From positions 1 to 13,414 of the forward strand of contig CALMVM010000221.1 in the NCBI GenBank assembly GCA_937873255.1: a stretch of DNA of 13,414 bases, read 5' to 3'. The position numbers were made by a program, and so were the translations under genes. Shown in pieces: positions 1-6,585 of the stretch (positions are counted from its first letter, which is position 1; each line of letters starts with the position of its first letter). This DNA is from an uncultured Verrucomicrobiota bacterium (GTDB lineage Bacteria; Verrucomicrobiota; Verrucomicrobiia; Chthoniobacterales; SZAS-18). The notes under the pieces are model-generated. The model was not told the origin of the DNA and made no database searches. It was given only the letters and a program-made list of their open reading frames with translations.

Positions 1-310
1 TTTCCAGCGTGTCCTCCACGATGGCCATCGACTCCGCGTCGGTCACGCGCAATCCGTTGACGAAGTGCGCCTTGATGCCCGCCTCGCGCATGCGGGTGGT
101 GATCGCTTTGCCGCCGCCGTGGACGATCACGGGATTGATGCCGACCGCCTCCAGGAACACCACGTCGCGCAAGGTCCGCTCGACGAGGTGTTCGTCTTCC
201 ATCGCGCTGCCGCCGTACTTGATGACGAACGTTTTGTCGCGGAACTCCTGGATGAACGGCAAGGCATCGAGCAGGACTTCGGCTTTCTGGATTTCCGTTT
301 CGTTGCTCAT
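1..310 (-). CDS. argB: Acetylglutamate kinase, N-terminal part (runs off the window)
   Basis: Phosphorylates N-acetyl-L-glutamate with ATP, the second step of arginine synthesis, in the cytoplasm. The 103 visible codons start at an ATG (310-308) and contain the family's nucleotide- and substrate-binding signatures: KYGGSAM at residues 31-37, VHGGGK at 63-68 and NGLRVTD at 85-91. The length before the first motif matches typical ArgB proteins, so this start is sound, although no clear Shine-Dalgarno precedes it. It lies 119 bp downstream of argJ on the same strand and is probably the next gene of an argC-argJ-argB transcript. The C-terminal two thirds, including the arginine-feedback region if present, are outside the window. 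Confidence 0.96.
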   Translation of the reverse strand, partial: MSNETEIQKAEVLLDALPFIQEFRDKTFVIKYGGSAMEDEHLVERTLRDVVFLEAVGINPVIVHGGGKAITTRMREAGIKAHFVNGLRVTDAESMAIVEDTLE

Positions 311-429
311 CTCGCGTGCGCGCAAAAAGGGACGCGGTCGAGGCCGTCCCCGGCAGGACGTGAATGGAGATGAAAACCGCCGGGGAAGCAAGCGCCATCT
401 GCCGGAAATCGGCGGCCGCGCGCGGCGGG

Positions 430-1656
430 TCAGTCTCCCTTGTTGAAACGCACGTACTCGGGCGTGAGGTCAGTCGTGTACACAATGTATTCCGCCGCGC
501 CGAGCCCGAGGTGAATATGGACGGCAAACCTCCGCCCCCGGACGATCTCTTGGAGTTTGGCCACGGGGGTCTTGGCGGCGGCCACGCCGGCTTTCACGGC
601 GATCAGGCCGTTGTAATAAATGTCGATCATCTCCTCGCGGACGGCCGCCGTGCTGTAGCCGAGTGCGTCCATGATCCGACCCCAGTTCGGGTCGCCGCCA
701 AACCACGCGCATTTGACCAGCGACGAATTGGCGACGGCCTCCGCCGCCTTGCGCGCGTCCTGGAAAGTCAGCGCGCCGCTGACCTGCACCTCCACGAACC
801 GGCTGACCCCCTCGCCGTCCTCGACGATCATCTTGGCGAGTTGGAGCGTGACGTGGTTGAGCGCGCGCTGAAAGCACGCGAAATCCTCGCCCCCCGCAGC
901 CAGCGGCGCATCGGCGACACGGCCATTGGCGAGCAGGATGACCGTGTCGTTGGTGCTCATGTCGCCGTCGACCGTGATGCGGTTGAAACTCTGTTCGACC
1001 GCAACGCCGAGAGCACGCTGGAGGTCTTTCTTTTCGAGGGCGGCGTCGGTGCTGAGCACGCAGAGCATCGTCGCCATATTCGGATTGATCATCCCCGCGC
1101 CTTTGGCCATGCCGCCGATGGTGAACGCGCGGCCGTCAGCGAACGTTTCCCTGACGGCGCATTCCTTCGGGAACGTGTCGGAGGTCATGATGGCACGCGC
1201 GGCGCTTTTGCCGTTGGCGGCGTGGAGGGCGGCGGCGGCCTGTGCCGTGCCTTCCTCAATGCGTTCGATGGGCAGCGGCACGCCGATGCGGCCGGTCGAG
1301 CAGACCAACACCTGGCGTTCGCGCAACCCGAGGTGCCAGCCCACCGCGCGCGCCATGCGTTTGGCGTGTTCGATCCCCGGCAAGCCAGTGGCGGCGTTCG
1401 CGTTGCCGCTGTTGATCACCACGGCGCGGATGTCCCGCGTGCGCAGGTGCGCGGCGCTGACCTTCACCGGCGCGGCCTTGATCCGGTTGGTCGTGAACAC
1501 CGCCGCCGCGACGGACGGAACCTCCGAGCAAACCAGCGCCAGGTCGGGCCTTTTGTTTTCGCCGTTCTTGATGCCGCAGCAAGCGGTGCCGGCGAGGAAG
1601 CCGGGCGCGGCGGTCACGCCTCCGGAAACCGTCTGGAAAGGATCGTCGGAAGACAT
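430..1656 (-). CDS. argJ: Glutamate N-acetyltransferase / amino-acid acetyltransferase (ornithine acetyltransferase)
   Basis: ArgJ moves the acetyl group from N-acetylornithine to glutamate, releasing ornithine. Some members also use acetyl-CoA to start the cycle. The 408-residue protein has the full family layout: TTNRIKAAPV near residue 55, INSGNANAATG at 81-91, STGRIG at 120-125, and the self-cleavage site KGAGMINPNMATML at 185-198, where Thr196 is the expected nucleophile and new N-terminus of the beta chain. DGDMSTNDT follows at 230-238 and the C-terminal YTTDLTPEYV box is present. The frame stays open upstream to a TTG at 1806, but the extra 50 residues are unlike the family, so ATG 1656 is chosen; no Shine-Dalgarno is visible. 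The 154-bp gap after argC is the largest in this cluster. Whether the enzyme is mono- or bifunctional cannot be read from sequence. Confidence 0.97.
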   Translation of the reverse strand: MSSDDPFQTVSGGVTAAPGFLAGTACCGIKNGENKRPDLALVCSEVPSVAAAVFTTNRIKAAPVKVSAAHLRTRDIRAVVINSGNANAATGLPGIEHAKRMARAVGWHLGLRERQVLVCSTGRIGVPLPIERIEEGTAQAAAALHAANGKSAARAIMTSDTFPKECAVRETFADGRAFTIGGMAKGAGMINPNMATMLCVLSTDAALEKKDLQRALGVAVEQSFNRITVDGDMSTNDTVILLANGRVADAPLAAGGEDFACFQRALNHVTLQLAKMIVEDGEGVSRFVEVQVSGALTFQDARKAAEAVANSSLVKCAWFGGDPNWGRIMDALGYSTAAVREEMIDIYYNGLIAVKAGVAAAKTPVAKLQEIVRGRRFAVHIHLGLGAAEYIVYTTDLTPEYVRFNKGD

Positions 1657-1746
1657 CGGGCGGAACGGGCGATGGAAAACAACGGGCGTCCGGGCGTGCG
1701 ACGCAGGGACGCACCGTAGCGGGAACCTGGACGCAGCGCGAGACGA

Positions 1747-1760
1747 TTTTTCGAGAAAAA
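1747..1760. other. A/T-rich inverted repeat between argC and argJ
   Basis: TTTTTC and GAAAAA face each other around a 2-base centre, a strikingly A/T-rich island in a very GC-rich region. It lies about 90 bp upstream of the argJ start inside the 154-bp argC-argJ gap. It could be an operator half-site pair, part of a promoter, or a weak hairpin; no regulator is known for it and nothing more can be claimed. Confidence 0.3.
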
Positions 1761-1810
1761 GTCGCGACGCCCATTGCCTCGTTGCCCAGGCCACCGACAA
1801 ACTCAATCGC

Positions 1811-2869
1811 CTACAGCGCAGTGCCTTCCGGCCAACCCGCCATCAGGTTGAGGCACTGGATCGCCTGTCCGGCCGCGCCCTTCACCACGTTGTCCTCGGC
1901 GCTGAAAAGCAATAAACGCCCCGTGCGCGGGTCGTGACGCCAGGCCAGATCGATGAAATTCGTGCGCGCCACGTCGCGCGCTTGCGGGAAAACGCCGGGC
2001 GGCAACAGCCGCACGAATTCCTCGTTGCCGTACGCTTGACGCCAGCATTCGCCGACTGCCCCGGGGTCCGTGCCGGGCTGCGGCGTGGCGTAGATCGTCG
2101 TGACGATTCCCCGCGTGAGCGGAACGAGATGCGGAGTAAAACTGATGACCATCGCGCGGCCTGCGGCGAGACCCAATTCCTGCTCGATCTCGGAAAGGTG
2201 GCGGTGCTTCGGCGCGCCGTAGGGCTTCGCGTTTTCGTTGCACTCGGCGAACAGGAGGTCCACGTCGGCCTTGCGGCCCGCGCCGCTGACGCCGCTCATG
2301 CTGCTGACGAGGATTTGTGCGGGATCGATCAGGCCCGCTCGCAGCAACGGGATCAGGGGCACGAGGACGCTCGTGGGATAACACCCCGGCGCGGCCACGA
2401 GGCGCGCGTGGGCGATTTCATCCCGCCGCCCGGGGATCTCGGGCAGACCGTAGACGGCCTCCGGCAGAAATTGGGGGACAGGATGGTCGTGATCGTAGAA
2501 TTCCCGGTAAACAGCGGCGTCCCGCAGGCGGAAGTCCGCGCTCAGGTCGATCACGCGCAAGCCTCCGTTCAGCAGCGGCGCGGCGAACTCGCTCGCCAGT
2601 CCGTGCGGCAGCGCGAGGACCGCAAACTTCGCCTCGGAACGGATGATCGCGTCAGCGTCCGGCGCGATGAAAGCGAGTGCTTCGTAAGCCATCCCTTCTT
2701 CACGGCGACGTTGGAAACGCGGATAAACCTCGTGCAATCGGCGGCCGGCGTGTTGACGCGAGGTGAGGCAGACGATTTCGACCCCCGGATGGACCAGGAG
2801 GCGTTCGAGCAGTTCTTCGCCGGCGTAGCCACTCGCGCCGACTACCGCGATTTTGTCTCTGGGCCGCAT
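1811..2869 (-). CDS. argC: N-acetyl-gamma-glutamyl-phosphate reductase
   Basis: NADPH-dependent reduction of N-acetylglutamyl phosphate to the semialdehyde, third step of arginine synthesis. The 352-residue protein opens with the Rossmann motif VGASGYAG (residues 10-17). It carries the catalytic cysteine in APGCYPTS (Cys163), then SGVSGAGRKA (192-201), the KHRHLSEIEQ box (221-230) and FTPHLVPLTRGI (244-255), and ends with DNVVKGAAGQAIQ. Length is typical. The frame is open to a TTG at 2905, but ATG 2869 puts the Rossmann motif at the usual distance from the N-terminus. It sits 42 bp downstream of the PHP phosphatase and 154 bp upstream of argJ on the same strand, so co-expression with both is likely. 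This is the type 1 long form of ArgC. Confidence 0.97.
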   Translation of the reverse strand: MRPRDKIAVVGASGYAGEELLERLLVHPGVEIVCLTSRQHAGRRLHEVYPRFQRRREEGMAYEALAFIAPDADAIIRSEAKFAVLALPHGLASEFAAPLLNGGLRVIDLSADFRLRDAAVYREFYDHDHPVPQFLPEAVYGLPEIPGRRDEIAHARLVAAPGCYPTSVLVPLIPLLRAGLIDPAQILVSSMSGVSGAGRKADVDLLFAECNENAKPYGAPKHRHLSEIEQELGLAAGRAMVISFTPHLVPLTRGIVTTIYATPQPGTDPGAVGECWRQAYGNEEFVRLLPPGVFPQARDVARTNFIDLAWRHDPRTGRLLLFSAEDNVVKGAAGQAIQCLNLMAGWPEGTAL

Positions 2870-2911
2870 CGCCGCAACTTTAAGATGCTCGCCGCCGTTT
2901 GACAACGCCGC

Positions 2912-3697
2912 TCAGACCGCAGGCAGCGTGACGACCCGGCGGCGGTGCCGCTCATACACGCACACTTCCCCGATCCCGCACTGGTCCATCAACGCCGCGA
3001 GCCGGTCGTAGTTTTCCGCTTGCTGCACGTGCGAATGCGCGTCGGATGCCACCGTGAACGGCACGCCCAGTTCCTTCGCCAGCAAAATAATCTCCAGCGC
3101 TGGGTACTGCTCTCCGACCGGCTTGCGCCAGCCGGCCGTGGATAGCTCAATGGCGAGATCGCGTTCCTTGATGAACGTGAGCGTCTCGCGCGCCAGGTCC
3201 GCCGCCGGGGCGTTCGAGCGAAACCCGTGAATCTTGATCAGGTCCAGGTGCGACAAACAATCGACCAGGCTGGTCGCCGCCATTTCGCGCACCCGCCGGA
3301 AGTAACCCGCATAGATTTCGTCGATCTCCCGCCCCACGAACTGTCCCTCCTCCCCCACGCTGTCGAACATTCGCTCCGCGTCTAAGTAATGCACGGAGCC
3401 GAGCACGAAATCCAGCCGCTCCCAGTTTCGCTCGACCCATTCACGGCCCGCCTTGCCCGTGACGGGGTCGTTGTCGAGTTCGATGCCCGCGCGGATCTTG
3501 AGATCGGGATTGTTCTCGCGCAGCACGTCGAGCGCCGTGAAGTCGATCCCCTCGTGGTAACGGTCGTGGTCGGTGAACGCCACGTCGGTCAGCCCCCGCG
3601 CCCGCGCGGCGTCCGCCCACGGTTGCAGAAGCGCCTGGGTATACGGCTGCACCCGGTGCCCCTGGGGGTGCATGTGGTAATCGCTGAACAAGCGCAT
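2912..3697 (-). CDS. PHP-family phosphatase, histidinol-phosphatase (HisK-type)
   Basis: A 261-residue metal-dependent phosphoesterase of the PHP superfamily. Visible metal-ligand motifs in order are DYHMH (6-10), FTDHD (41-45), GIELD (71-75), GSVHY (100-104), SHLDLIK (149-155) and ASDAH (217-221). This set, the roughly 260-residue size and the GSVH and HLDLIK boxes match HisK-type histidinol-phosphatases, which remove phosphate from histidinol phosphate to give histidinol in histidine synthesis. The start at ATG 3697 is set by the HxH motif lying directly at the N-terminus. It follows the BsuPI-like lipoprotein by 19 bp and precedes argC by 42 bp. No other his gene is nearby, so the true substrate could be another phosphomonoester; the PHP fold assignment itself is firm. 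Confidence 0.85.
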   Translation of the reverse strand: MRLFSDYHMHPQGHRVQPYTQALLQPWADAARARGLTDVAFTDHDRYHEGIDFTALDVLRENNPDLKIRAGIELDNDPVTGKAGREWVERNWERLDFVLGSVHYLDAERMFDSVGEEGQFVGREIDEIYAGYFRRVREMAATSLVDCLSHLDLIKIHGFRSNAPAADLARETLTFIKERDLAIELSTAGWRKPVGEQYPALEIILLAKELGVPFTVASDAHSHVQQAENYDRLAALMDQCGIGEVCVYERHRRRVVTLPAV

Positions 3698-3716
3698 GAT
3701 GGCGCACCCGCGAACG

Positions 3717-4241
3717 CTAGGGCTGCGGCACCAGAGCTTTGCTCGCGCGCAGTTCCTTGTCGTAGCCGACGAAGTACGCCTCCACGGTGTACGGCTTGCC
3801 GGCCTGCAAGTCGCGCGCCGAGACGGGTTCGTTGAATTCGAGGCGCTCCTGCGCGTTAACGAGCAAATAGCGGCTCTCGGAATTGAAGACGCGGTCGGTG
3901 CTCCACTTGCTGATGACCTTGCCGCTGTTGGGTTCGCGCAGCAGGATTTCGATGGTCTGGCCGGTCGGGAAGTTCAGGTGAACCGGCTGCTTGGAGGTGT
4001 TGCGCAAGATCACGGTGACATCGACCTGACGGACCTCGCCGAGTTTGAGCGGATCGGGCGACGTACGGATTTCGACCGCCAAACCCTGCGCGTTGGTCTT
4101 CAGATGGGTGGCCGCCGCCTCGGAAACGGCGGGGTCCTCCTTGTGGCGGCGAAACGGCAGGTGCGAGCAGGCCGGCAGACTGGCCAGGAGGGTGACGGCA
4201 AGGACAAAGACAACGGGCGGGGAAAAACGGCGGCGGTTCAT
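3717..4241 (-). CDS. Lipoprotein with a BsuPI-like (intracellular proteinase inhibitor) domain
   Basis: A 174-residue protein with an N-terminal arginine cluster, a hydrophobic stretch (residues 9-21) and the lipobox LPAC, giving a lipidated Cys25; serine follows it, compatible with outer-membrane sorting. Residues about 53-157 form a beta-rich domain resembling the BsuPI family: RNTSKQPVHLNFPTGQ (80-95), a Lys-Trp-Ser element at 112-114, a Glu-rich strand around 130-138 and AGKPYTVEAYF (147-157). In Bacillus the founding member inhibits an intracellular protease. Most relatives are extracytoplasmic and uncharacterised, so an inhibitor role is not assumed. Starts at ATG 4241 and is divergent from the exported protein at 4309. 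It is the first gene of the minus-strand run leading through the PHP phosphatase to argC. Confidence 0.75.
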   Translation of the reverse strand: MNRRRFSPPVVFVLAVTLLASLPACSHLPFRRHKEDPAVSEAAATHLKTNAQGLAVEIRTSPDPLKLGEVRQVDVTVILRNTSKQPVHLNFPTGQTIEILLREPNSGKVISKWSTDRVFNSESRYLLVNAQERLEFNEPVSARDLQAGKPYTVEAYFVGYDKELRASKALVPQP

Positions 4242-4308
4242 CGGTCCATTGACTTAAAAGATTGGCTGCGAAGTTGCAAATCCTATTGGTCCCCTTGATA
4301 CAAAGGAC
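4242..4308. promoter_or_regulatory. Divergent promoter region between two exported-protein genes
   Basis: These 67 bp separate genes transcribed away from each other and are clearly A/T-richer than the coding DNA around them, so promoters for both must lie here or overlap the gene starts. The palindromic hexamer TTGCAA at 4274-4279 could act as a -35 box either way: to GATACA (4297-4302, 17-bp spacer) on plus, or to a TTAAGT-like box on minus. Neither -10 box is a good match. The plus-strand gene has AAAGGA only one base before its ATG, too close for a normal ribosome binding site. Confidence 0.4.
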
Positions 4309-4899
4309 ATGCGACGCCCCTTCCCCCGCTTTTTCGCCGCCGGCCTGTTTGCCGCGCTCGCTCTCGTGCTCGTCGCCGCGACCGCGCTCGCCTCCGGACG
4401 CAAAAAGCGGGACCCGTCCATCGCCATCCGCTTCCACGCGCAGGTGTTCGCGTTCGACCCGACCTTTACCGCGAAGGTCAAGGTCGGCAACCCGCCGCGC
4501 GAGATCGTCGTTGAAAAAATCCCGTCGGTCAGTGAACGCGACATCACCAGCTTCTACCCTTACCGTGCCGCCGACGGTTCATTCTCGGCGGTCCTGCAAC
4601 TCGACCGGCATGGCTCCGCCACCCTGGAAAGCATCAGCGCCCAAAAGCTGGGCATGTCGCTGCTCGTCGCGGTGAACGGCCGCGCCGTCACGTCTCTGAA
4701 GGTCGACAAGCCGATCAGCGACGGCGTCATTTTCATCCCCTTCGGACTGACAGAGGCGGATATCCGCTCGATGGGAGCCTCCTTCAACATCATGGGCGAA
4801 ACGCGTTCGGACTACGATTTGCGCCACGACTCGACGCCAGCGCCCGCGAACTCGCTGGATAATGGCGCGCTGCCGGTCCCCATCCCGCCCAAGCGCTGA
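4309..4899 (+). CDS. Exported protein with a SecD P1-head-like domain
   Basis: A 196-residue protein of no assigned function. Residues 1-28 are a clear Sec signal peptide: basic start, hydrophobic core, cleavage after ALA (26-28). A beta-rich first half includes KVKVGNPPREIVVEKIP (56-72). Residues about 93-155 follow the pattern of the periplasmic P1-head subdomain of SecD: a strand, an S/T-rich helix start, a GMSLLVAVNGRAV strand pair (115-127), KPISDGVIFIPFG (134-146) and LTEADI (147-152). SecD itself has six membrane helices and this protein has none, so it is a free periplasmic or surface version of the domain. The C-terminus is Pro/Ala-rich and probably disordered. It is divergent from the BsuPI-like lipoprotein and convergent with the coiled-coil gene (18-bp gap). 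Membership is judged from the pattern only; its role is unknown. Confidence 0.6.
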   Translation: MRRPFPRFFAAGLFAALALVLVAATALASGRKKRDPSIAIRFHAQVFAFDPTFTAKVKVGNPPREIVVEKIPSVSERDITSFYPYRAADGSFSAVLQLDRHGSATLESISAQKLGMSLLVAVNGRAVTSLKVDKPISDGVIFIPFGLTEADIRSMGASFNIMGETRSDYDLRHDSTPAPANSLDNGALPVPIPPKR

Positions 4900-4917
4900 G
4901 CCGACGAAAGGCGGCCG

Positions 4918-5559
4918 TTATTCCGGCGTGCTGGCGGACGGGGTGCTTTCCTCGTAGGATGCCGCGCCGGGCTTGTCTGTTTTGGCCGGGTTGCCGTTGC
5001 CCAGCGCCGCGAACGGCCGGAAGGCCCGGCGGAGCATCGCGCTCATGCCGCTCTCGGAAGACACGAGTTCTTCTTCGCTTTCCTTGACCGCGCGTTCCCA
5101 CACGGGAGAGAAGCCGGGCGCGTTCTGGTTGAGGATGCGGATGGCACGGTCGTAGACGGCCAGCATGCGCATTTCGTTGCGGCCGGGCTTGGTCTGCCAA
5201 TCCTTGACGGCCACGCGCAGGTTTTCGTTCTGCTGCTTGAGAGCGTCCAATTCGGCGCGCATGGCGGTGTTGCCACGCGAGGTGATGTCCATCTGCGTGT
5301 TGAGGTGCTCGCGCAGACGCCGGACCTCGCGGCGGGCGTCGCGGCTTTTGTTCAAACCGGAAATCCACGTCAAAATCACCAGGATCAAGCCGACCGCCAA
5401 ACCCCAGGTAAAGGGATGGTGGAGCGCCATCTGCGTGTATTCGTGGAGGCCGCTGGAAACCGCCGGTGTCGGCGAGGGCACCGGGGTCGGAGTCGCCTCC
5501 GCCTCGGCCAGAAACAACAGGGGTGACAGCGCCCGGAACGCGAGATCAATCATAACCAT
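4918..5559 (-). CDS. Membrane-anchored coiled-coil protein, function unknown
   Basis: A 213-residue protein I do not recognise. It has a hydrophobic N-terminus (residues 3-19) that may be a signal peptide, a Thr/Pro linker TPTPVPSPTP (23-32), a strong membrane helix at about 49-68, then a charged helix (70-122) rich in Arg, Glu, Leu and Gln with heptad-like spacing, likely a coiled coil. The C-terminal 30 residues are Ser/Pro/Glu-rich and disordered. ATG 5559 is preferred over ATG 5553 because an AAGGAAG sequence lies 8 bases upstream of it. It follows mogA by 48 bp on the same strand and may be the last gene of the moa run, though it has its own ribosome binding site and need not share the function. 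It ends 18 bp from a convergent gene. Confidence 0.75.
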   Translation of the reverse strand: MVMIDLAFRALSPLLFLAEAEATPTPVPSPTPAVSSGLHEYTQMALHHPFTWGLAVGLILVILTWISGLNKSRDARREVRRLREHLNTQMDITSRGNTAMRAELDALKQQNENLRVAVKDWQTKPGRNEMRMLAVYDRAIRILNQNAPGFSPVWERAVKESEEELVSSESGMSAMLRRAFRPFAALGNGNPAKTDKPGAASYEESTPSASTPE

Positions 5560-5567
5560 AGAAGGCG

Positions 5568-5574
5568 CTTCCTT
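5568..5574 (-). promoter_or_regulatory. Ribosome binding site of the coiled-coil protein gene
   Basis: On the minus strand AAGGAAG stands 8 bases before the ATG at 5559. Good Shine-Dalgarno sites are rare in this window, so this one helps fix the start. Confidence 0.6.
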
Positions 5575-5607
5575 AACGCCGAATGCAGCCGGCGTCCACC
5601 GGGAAAC

Positions 5608-6102
5608 TCAGCACGAGGTCGGCAGGCGCGCGGCCAGTTTGACGCCGTGTTCGACCGCGCCCGCGACATGGCCGAGGCATTCCACCGCGCCGGCCGGCTT
5701 GCCCGGCAACGCGACGACCAGCGCGCGGTCTACCACTGCCGCCAGCGCGCGGGACAGGATCGCGTTGGGCGTCGCTTGCAGGGAACGCATCCGCATCGCC
5801 TCGCCGAAGCCGGGCAGTTCCACCCGCATGATCGCGCGGATCGCCTCGGGCGTCACGTCGCGCGGGGCGATGCCGGTGCCGCCGGTCGTCAGGATCAACC
5901 CGCAGCCCTGCGCCGCGAACGCCCGGATGCATTCCTGAATGCGCTGCGCATCGTCGGGAACGACCGCTTCCGCCGCGACGCTCCACCCGTATTTCCCCGC
6001 CGCCTCCCGCAACGCCGGGCCGCCGAGGTCGATGTATTCACCGGCCGCTGCCCGGTCGGACACCGTGACGATGCCGACGGTGATCGTCGCCTGTTTACTC
6101 AC
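5608..6102 (-). CDS. mogA: Molybdopterin adenylyltransferase, MogA/MoaB family
   Basis: Binds molybdopterin and activates it by adenylylation before molybdate insertion (MogA role). The 164-residue protein shows the family fold: TVSDRAAAGEY (13-23), the pterin-binding TTGGTGIAPRDVTPEA (72-87), the MogA-like LPGFGEAMR (96-104) and NAILSRA (113-119), and ALPGKPAGAVECL (131-143). LPGFGE, ILSR and PGKP favour MogA over the poorly characterised MoaB, but the two overlap in sequence. The start is the GTG at 6102, which overlaps the moaC stop in a 4-nt GTGA, so translation is probably coupled. The open frame continues upstream inside moaC, but those residues are an out-of-frame shadow. Third gene of the moaA-moaC-mogA unit. 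Confidence 0.9.
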   Translation of the reverse strand: MSKQATITVGIVTVSDRAAAGEYIDLGGPALREAAGKYGWSVAAEAVVPDDAQRIQECIRAFAAQGCGLILTTGGTGIAPRDVTPEAIRAIMRVELPGFGEAMRMRSLQATPNAILSRALAAVVDRALVVALPGKPAGAVECLGHVAGAVEHGVKLAARLPTSC

Positions 6103-6584
6103 GGGACAGGTAACTTGGTTTTGCTTTCGAGGTTCACGTCGCCAATGCGCATCTGCTTGTCCACCGCCTTGCACATGTCGTAGATCGTCAACGCCGCCAC
6201 GCTGACCGCCGTCAGCGCCTCCATTTCCGCGCCCGTGCGGCCAATCGTGCGGACCTCGCAACGGATCGCCACGCCATCCGCCCGCGTCTCGAAATCGACC
6301 TCGACGTGCTGGAGCAGGAGCGTGTGGCAAAGCGGGATCAACTCGGCGGTGCGTTTGGCGGCCTGAATGCCGGCGAGGCGGGCCGTGGCGAGGACGTTGC
6401 CCTTGGCGATGGCGTTTCGTTCGATCAACGCCAAGGTGGCTGGCAGCAGGGTGATCCTGCCGCTGGCGACCGCCACACGCAGTTCGTCGGGCTTGCGGGA
6501 AACGTCGACCATCCGCGCGTTGCCGTCGGCGGCGAGGTGCGTCAGGCCGCCGACGGGAGCATCGTTTTTGTCGGGACGATCCAT
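6099..6584 (-). CDS. moaC: Cyclic pyranopterin monophosphate synthase MoaC
   Basis: Together with MoaA makes cPMP from GTP; MoaC closes the cyclic phosphate by acting on 3',8-cyclo-GTP. From ATG 6584 the protein has 161 residues, the usual size, with LTHLAADGNARMVDVS (14-29), KGNVLATARLAGIQAAKR (61-78), LIPLCHTLL (82-90), GAEMEALTAVSVAALT (118-133) and YDMCKAVDK (135-143). The expected catalytic Lys61, His87, Asp136 and Lys139 are present. The start lies one base after the moaA stop, with SD-like GGTGGA just upstream; a longer in-frame start at 6632 would sit inside moaA. Odd point: after NLESKTK the protein ends LPVP, so the C-terminal GGKSG-type loop seen in typical MoaC proteins is missing. 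The stop overlaps the mogA GTG. Confidence 0.95.
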   Translation of the reverse strand: MDRPDKNDAPVGGLTHLAADGNARMVDVSRKPDELRVAVASGRITLLPATLALIERNAIAKGNVLATARLAGIQAAKRTAELIPLCHTLLLQHVEVDFETRADGVAIRCEVRTIGRTGAEMEALTAVSVAALTIYDMCKAVDKQMRIGDVNLESKTKLPVP

Positions 6585-6585
6585 C

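Noticed and set aside
364..1719. Plus-strand open frame of 451 codons lying opposite argJ
   Set aside because: argJ on the other strand has every family motif. The opposite frame is His/Arg/Ala/Gly-rich with no recognisable domain, a usual by-product of GC-rich codon bias.
1657..1806. 50-residue N-terminal extension of ArgJ from a TTG
   Set aside because: The extra residues are Arg/Ser-rich and unlike the family; ATG 1656 gives the normal N-terminus.
1934..2902. Plus-strand open frame of 322 codons opposite argC
   Set aside because: Same reason: antisense shadow of a strongly supported gene, low-complexity Arg/Asp/Gly composition.
4900..4917. Possible terminator between the convergent genes at 4899 and 4918
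   Set aside because: Only a 4-bp GCCG/CGGC pairing without a T-run; too weak to call.
6103..6330. Upstream extension of the mogA frame inside moaC
   Set aside because: The residues are Gly/Arg/His-rich and out of frame with moaC; the GTG at 6102 with a 4-nt overlap gives the family-like N-terminus.
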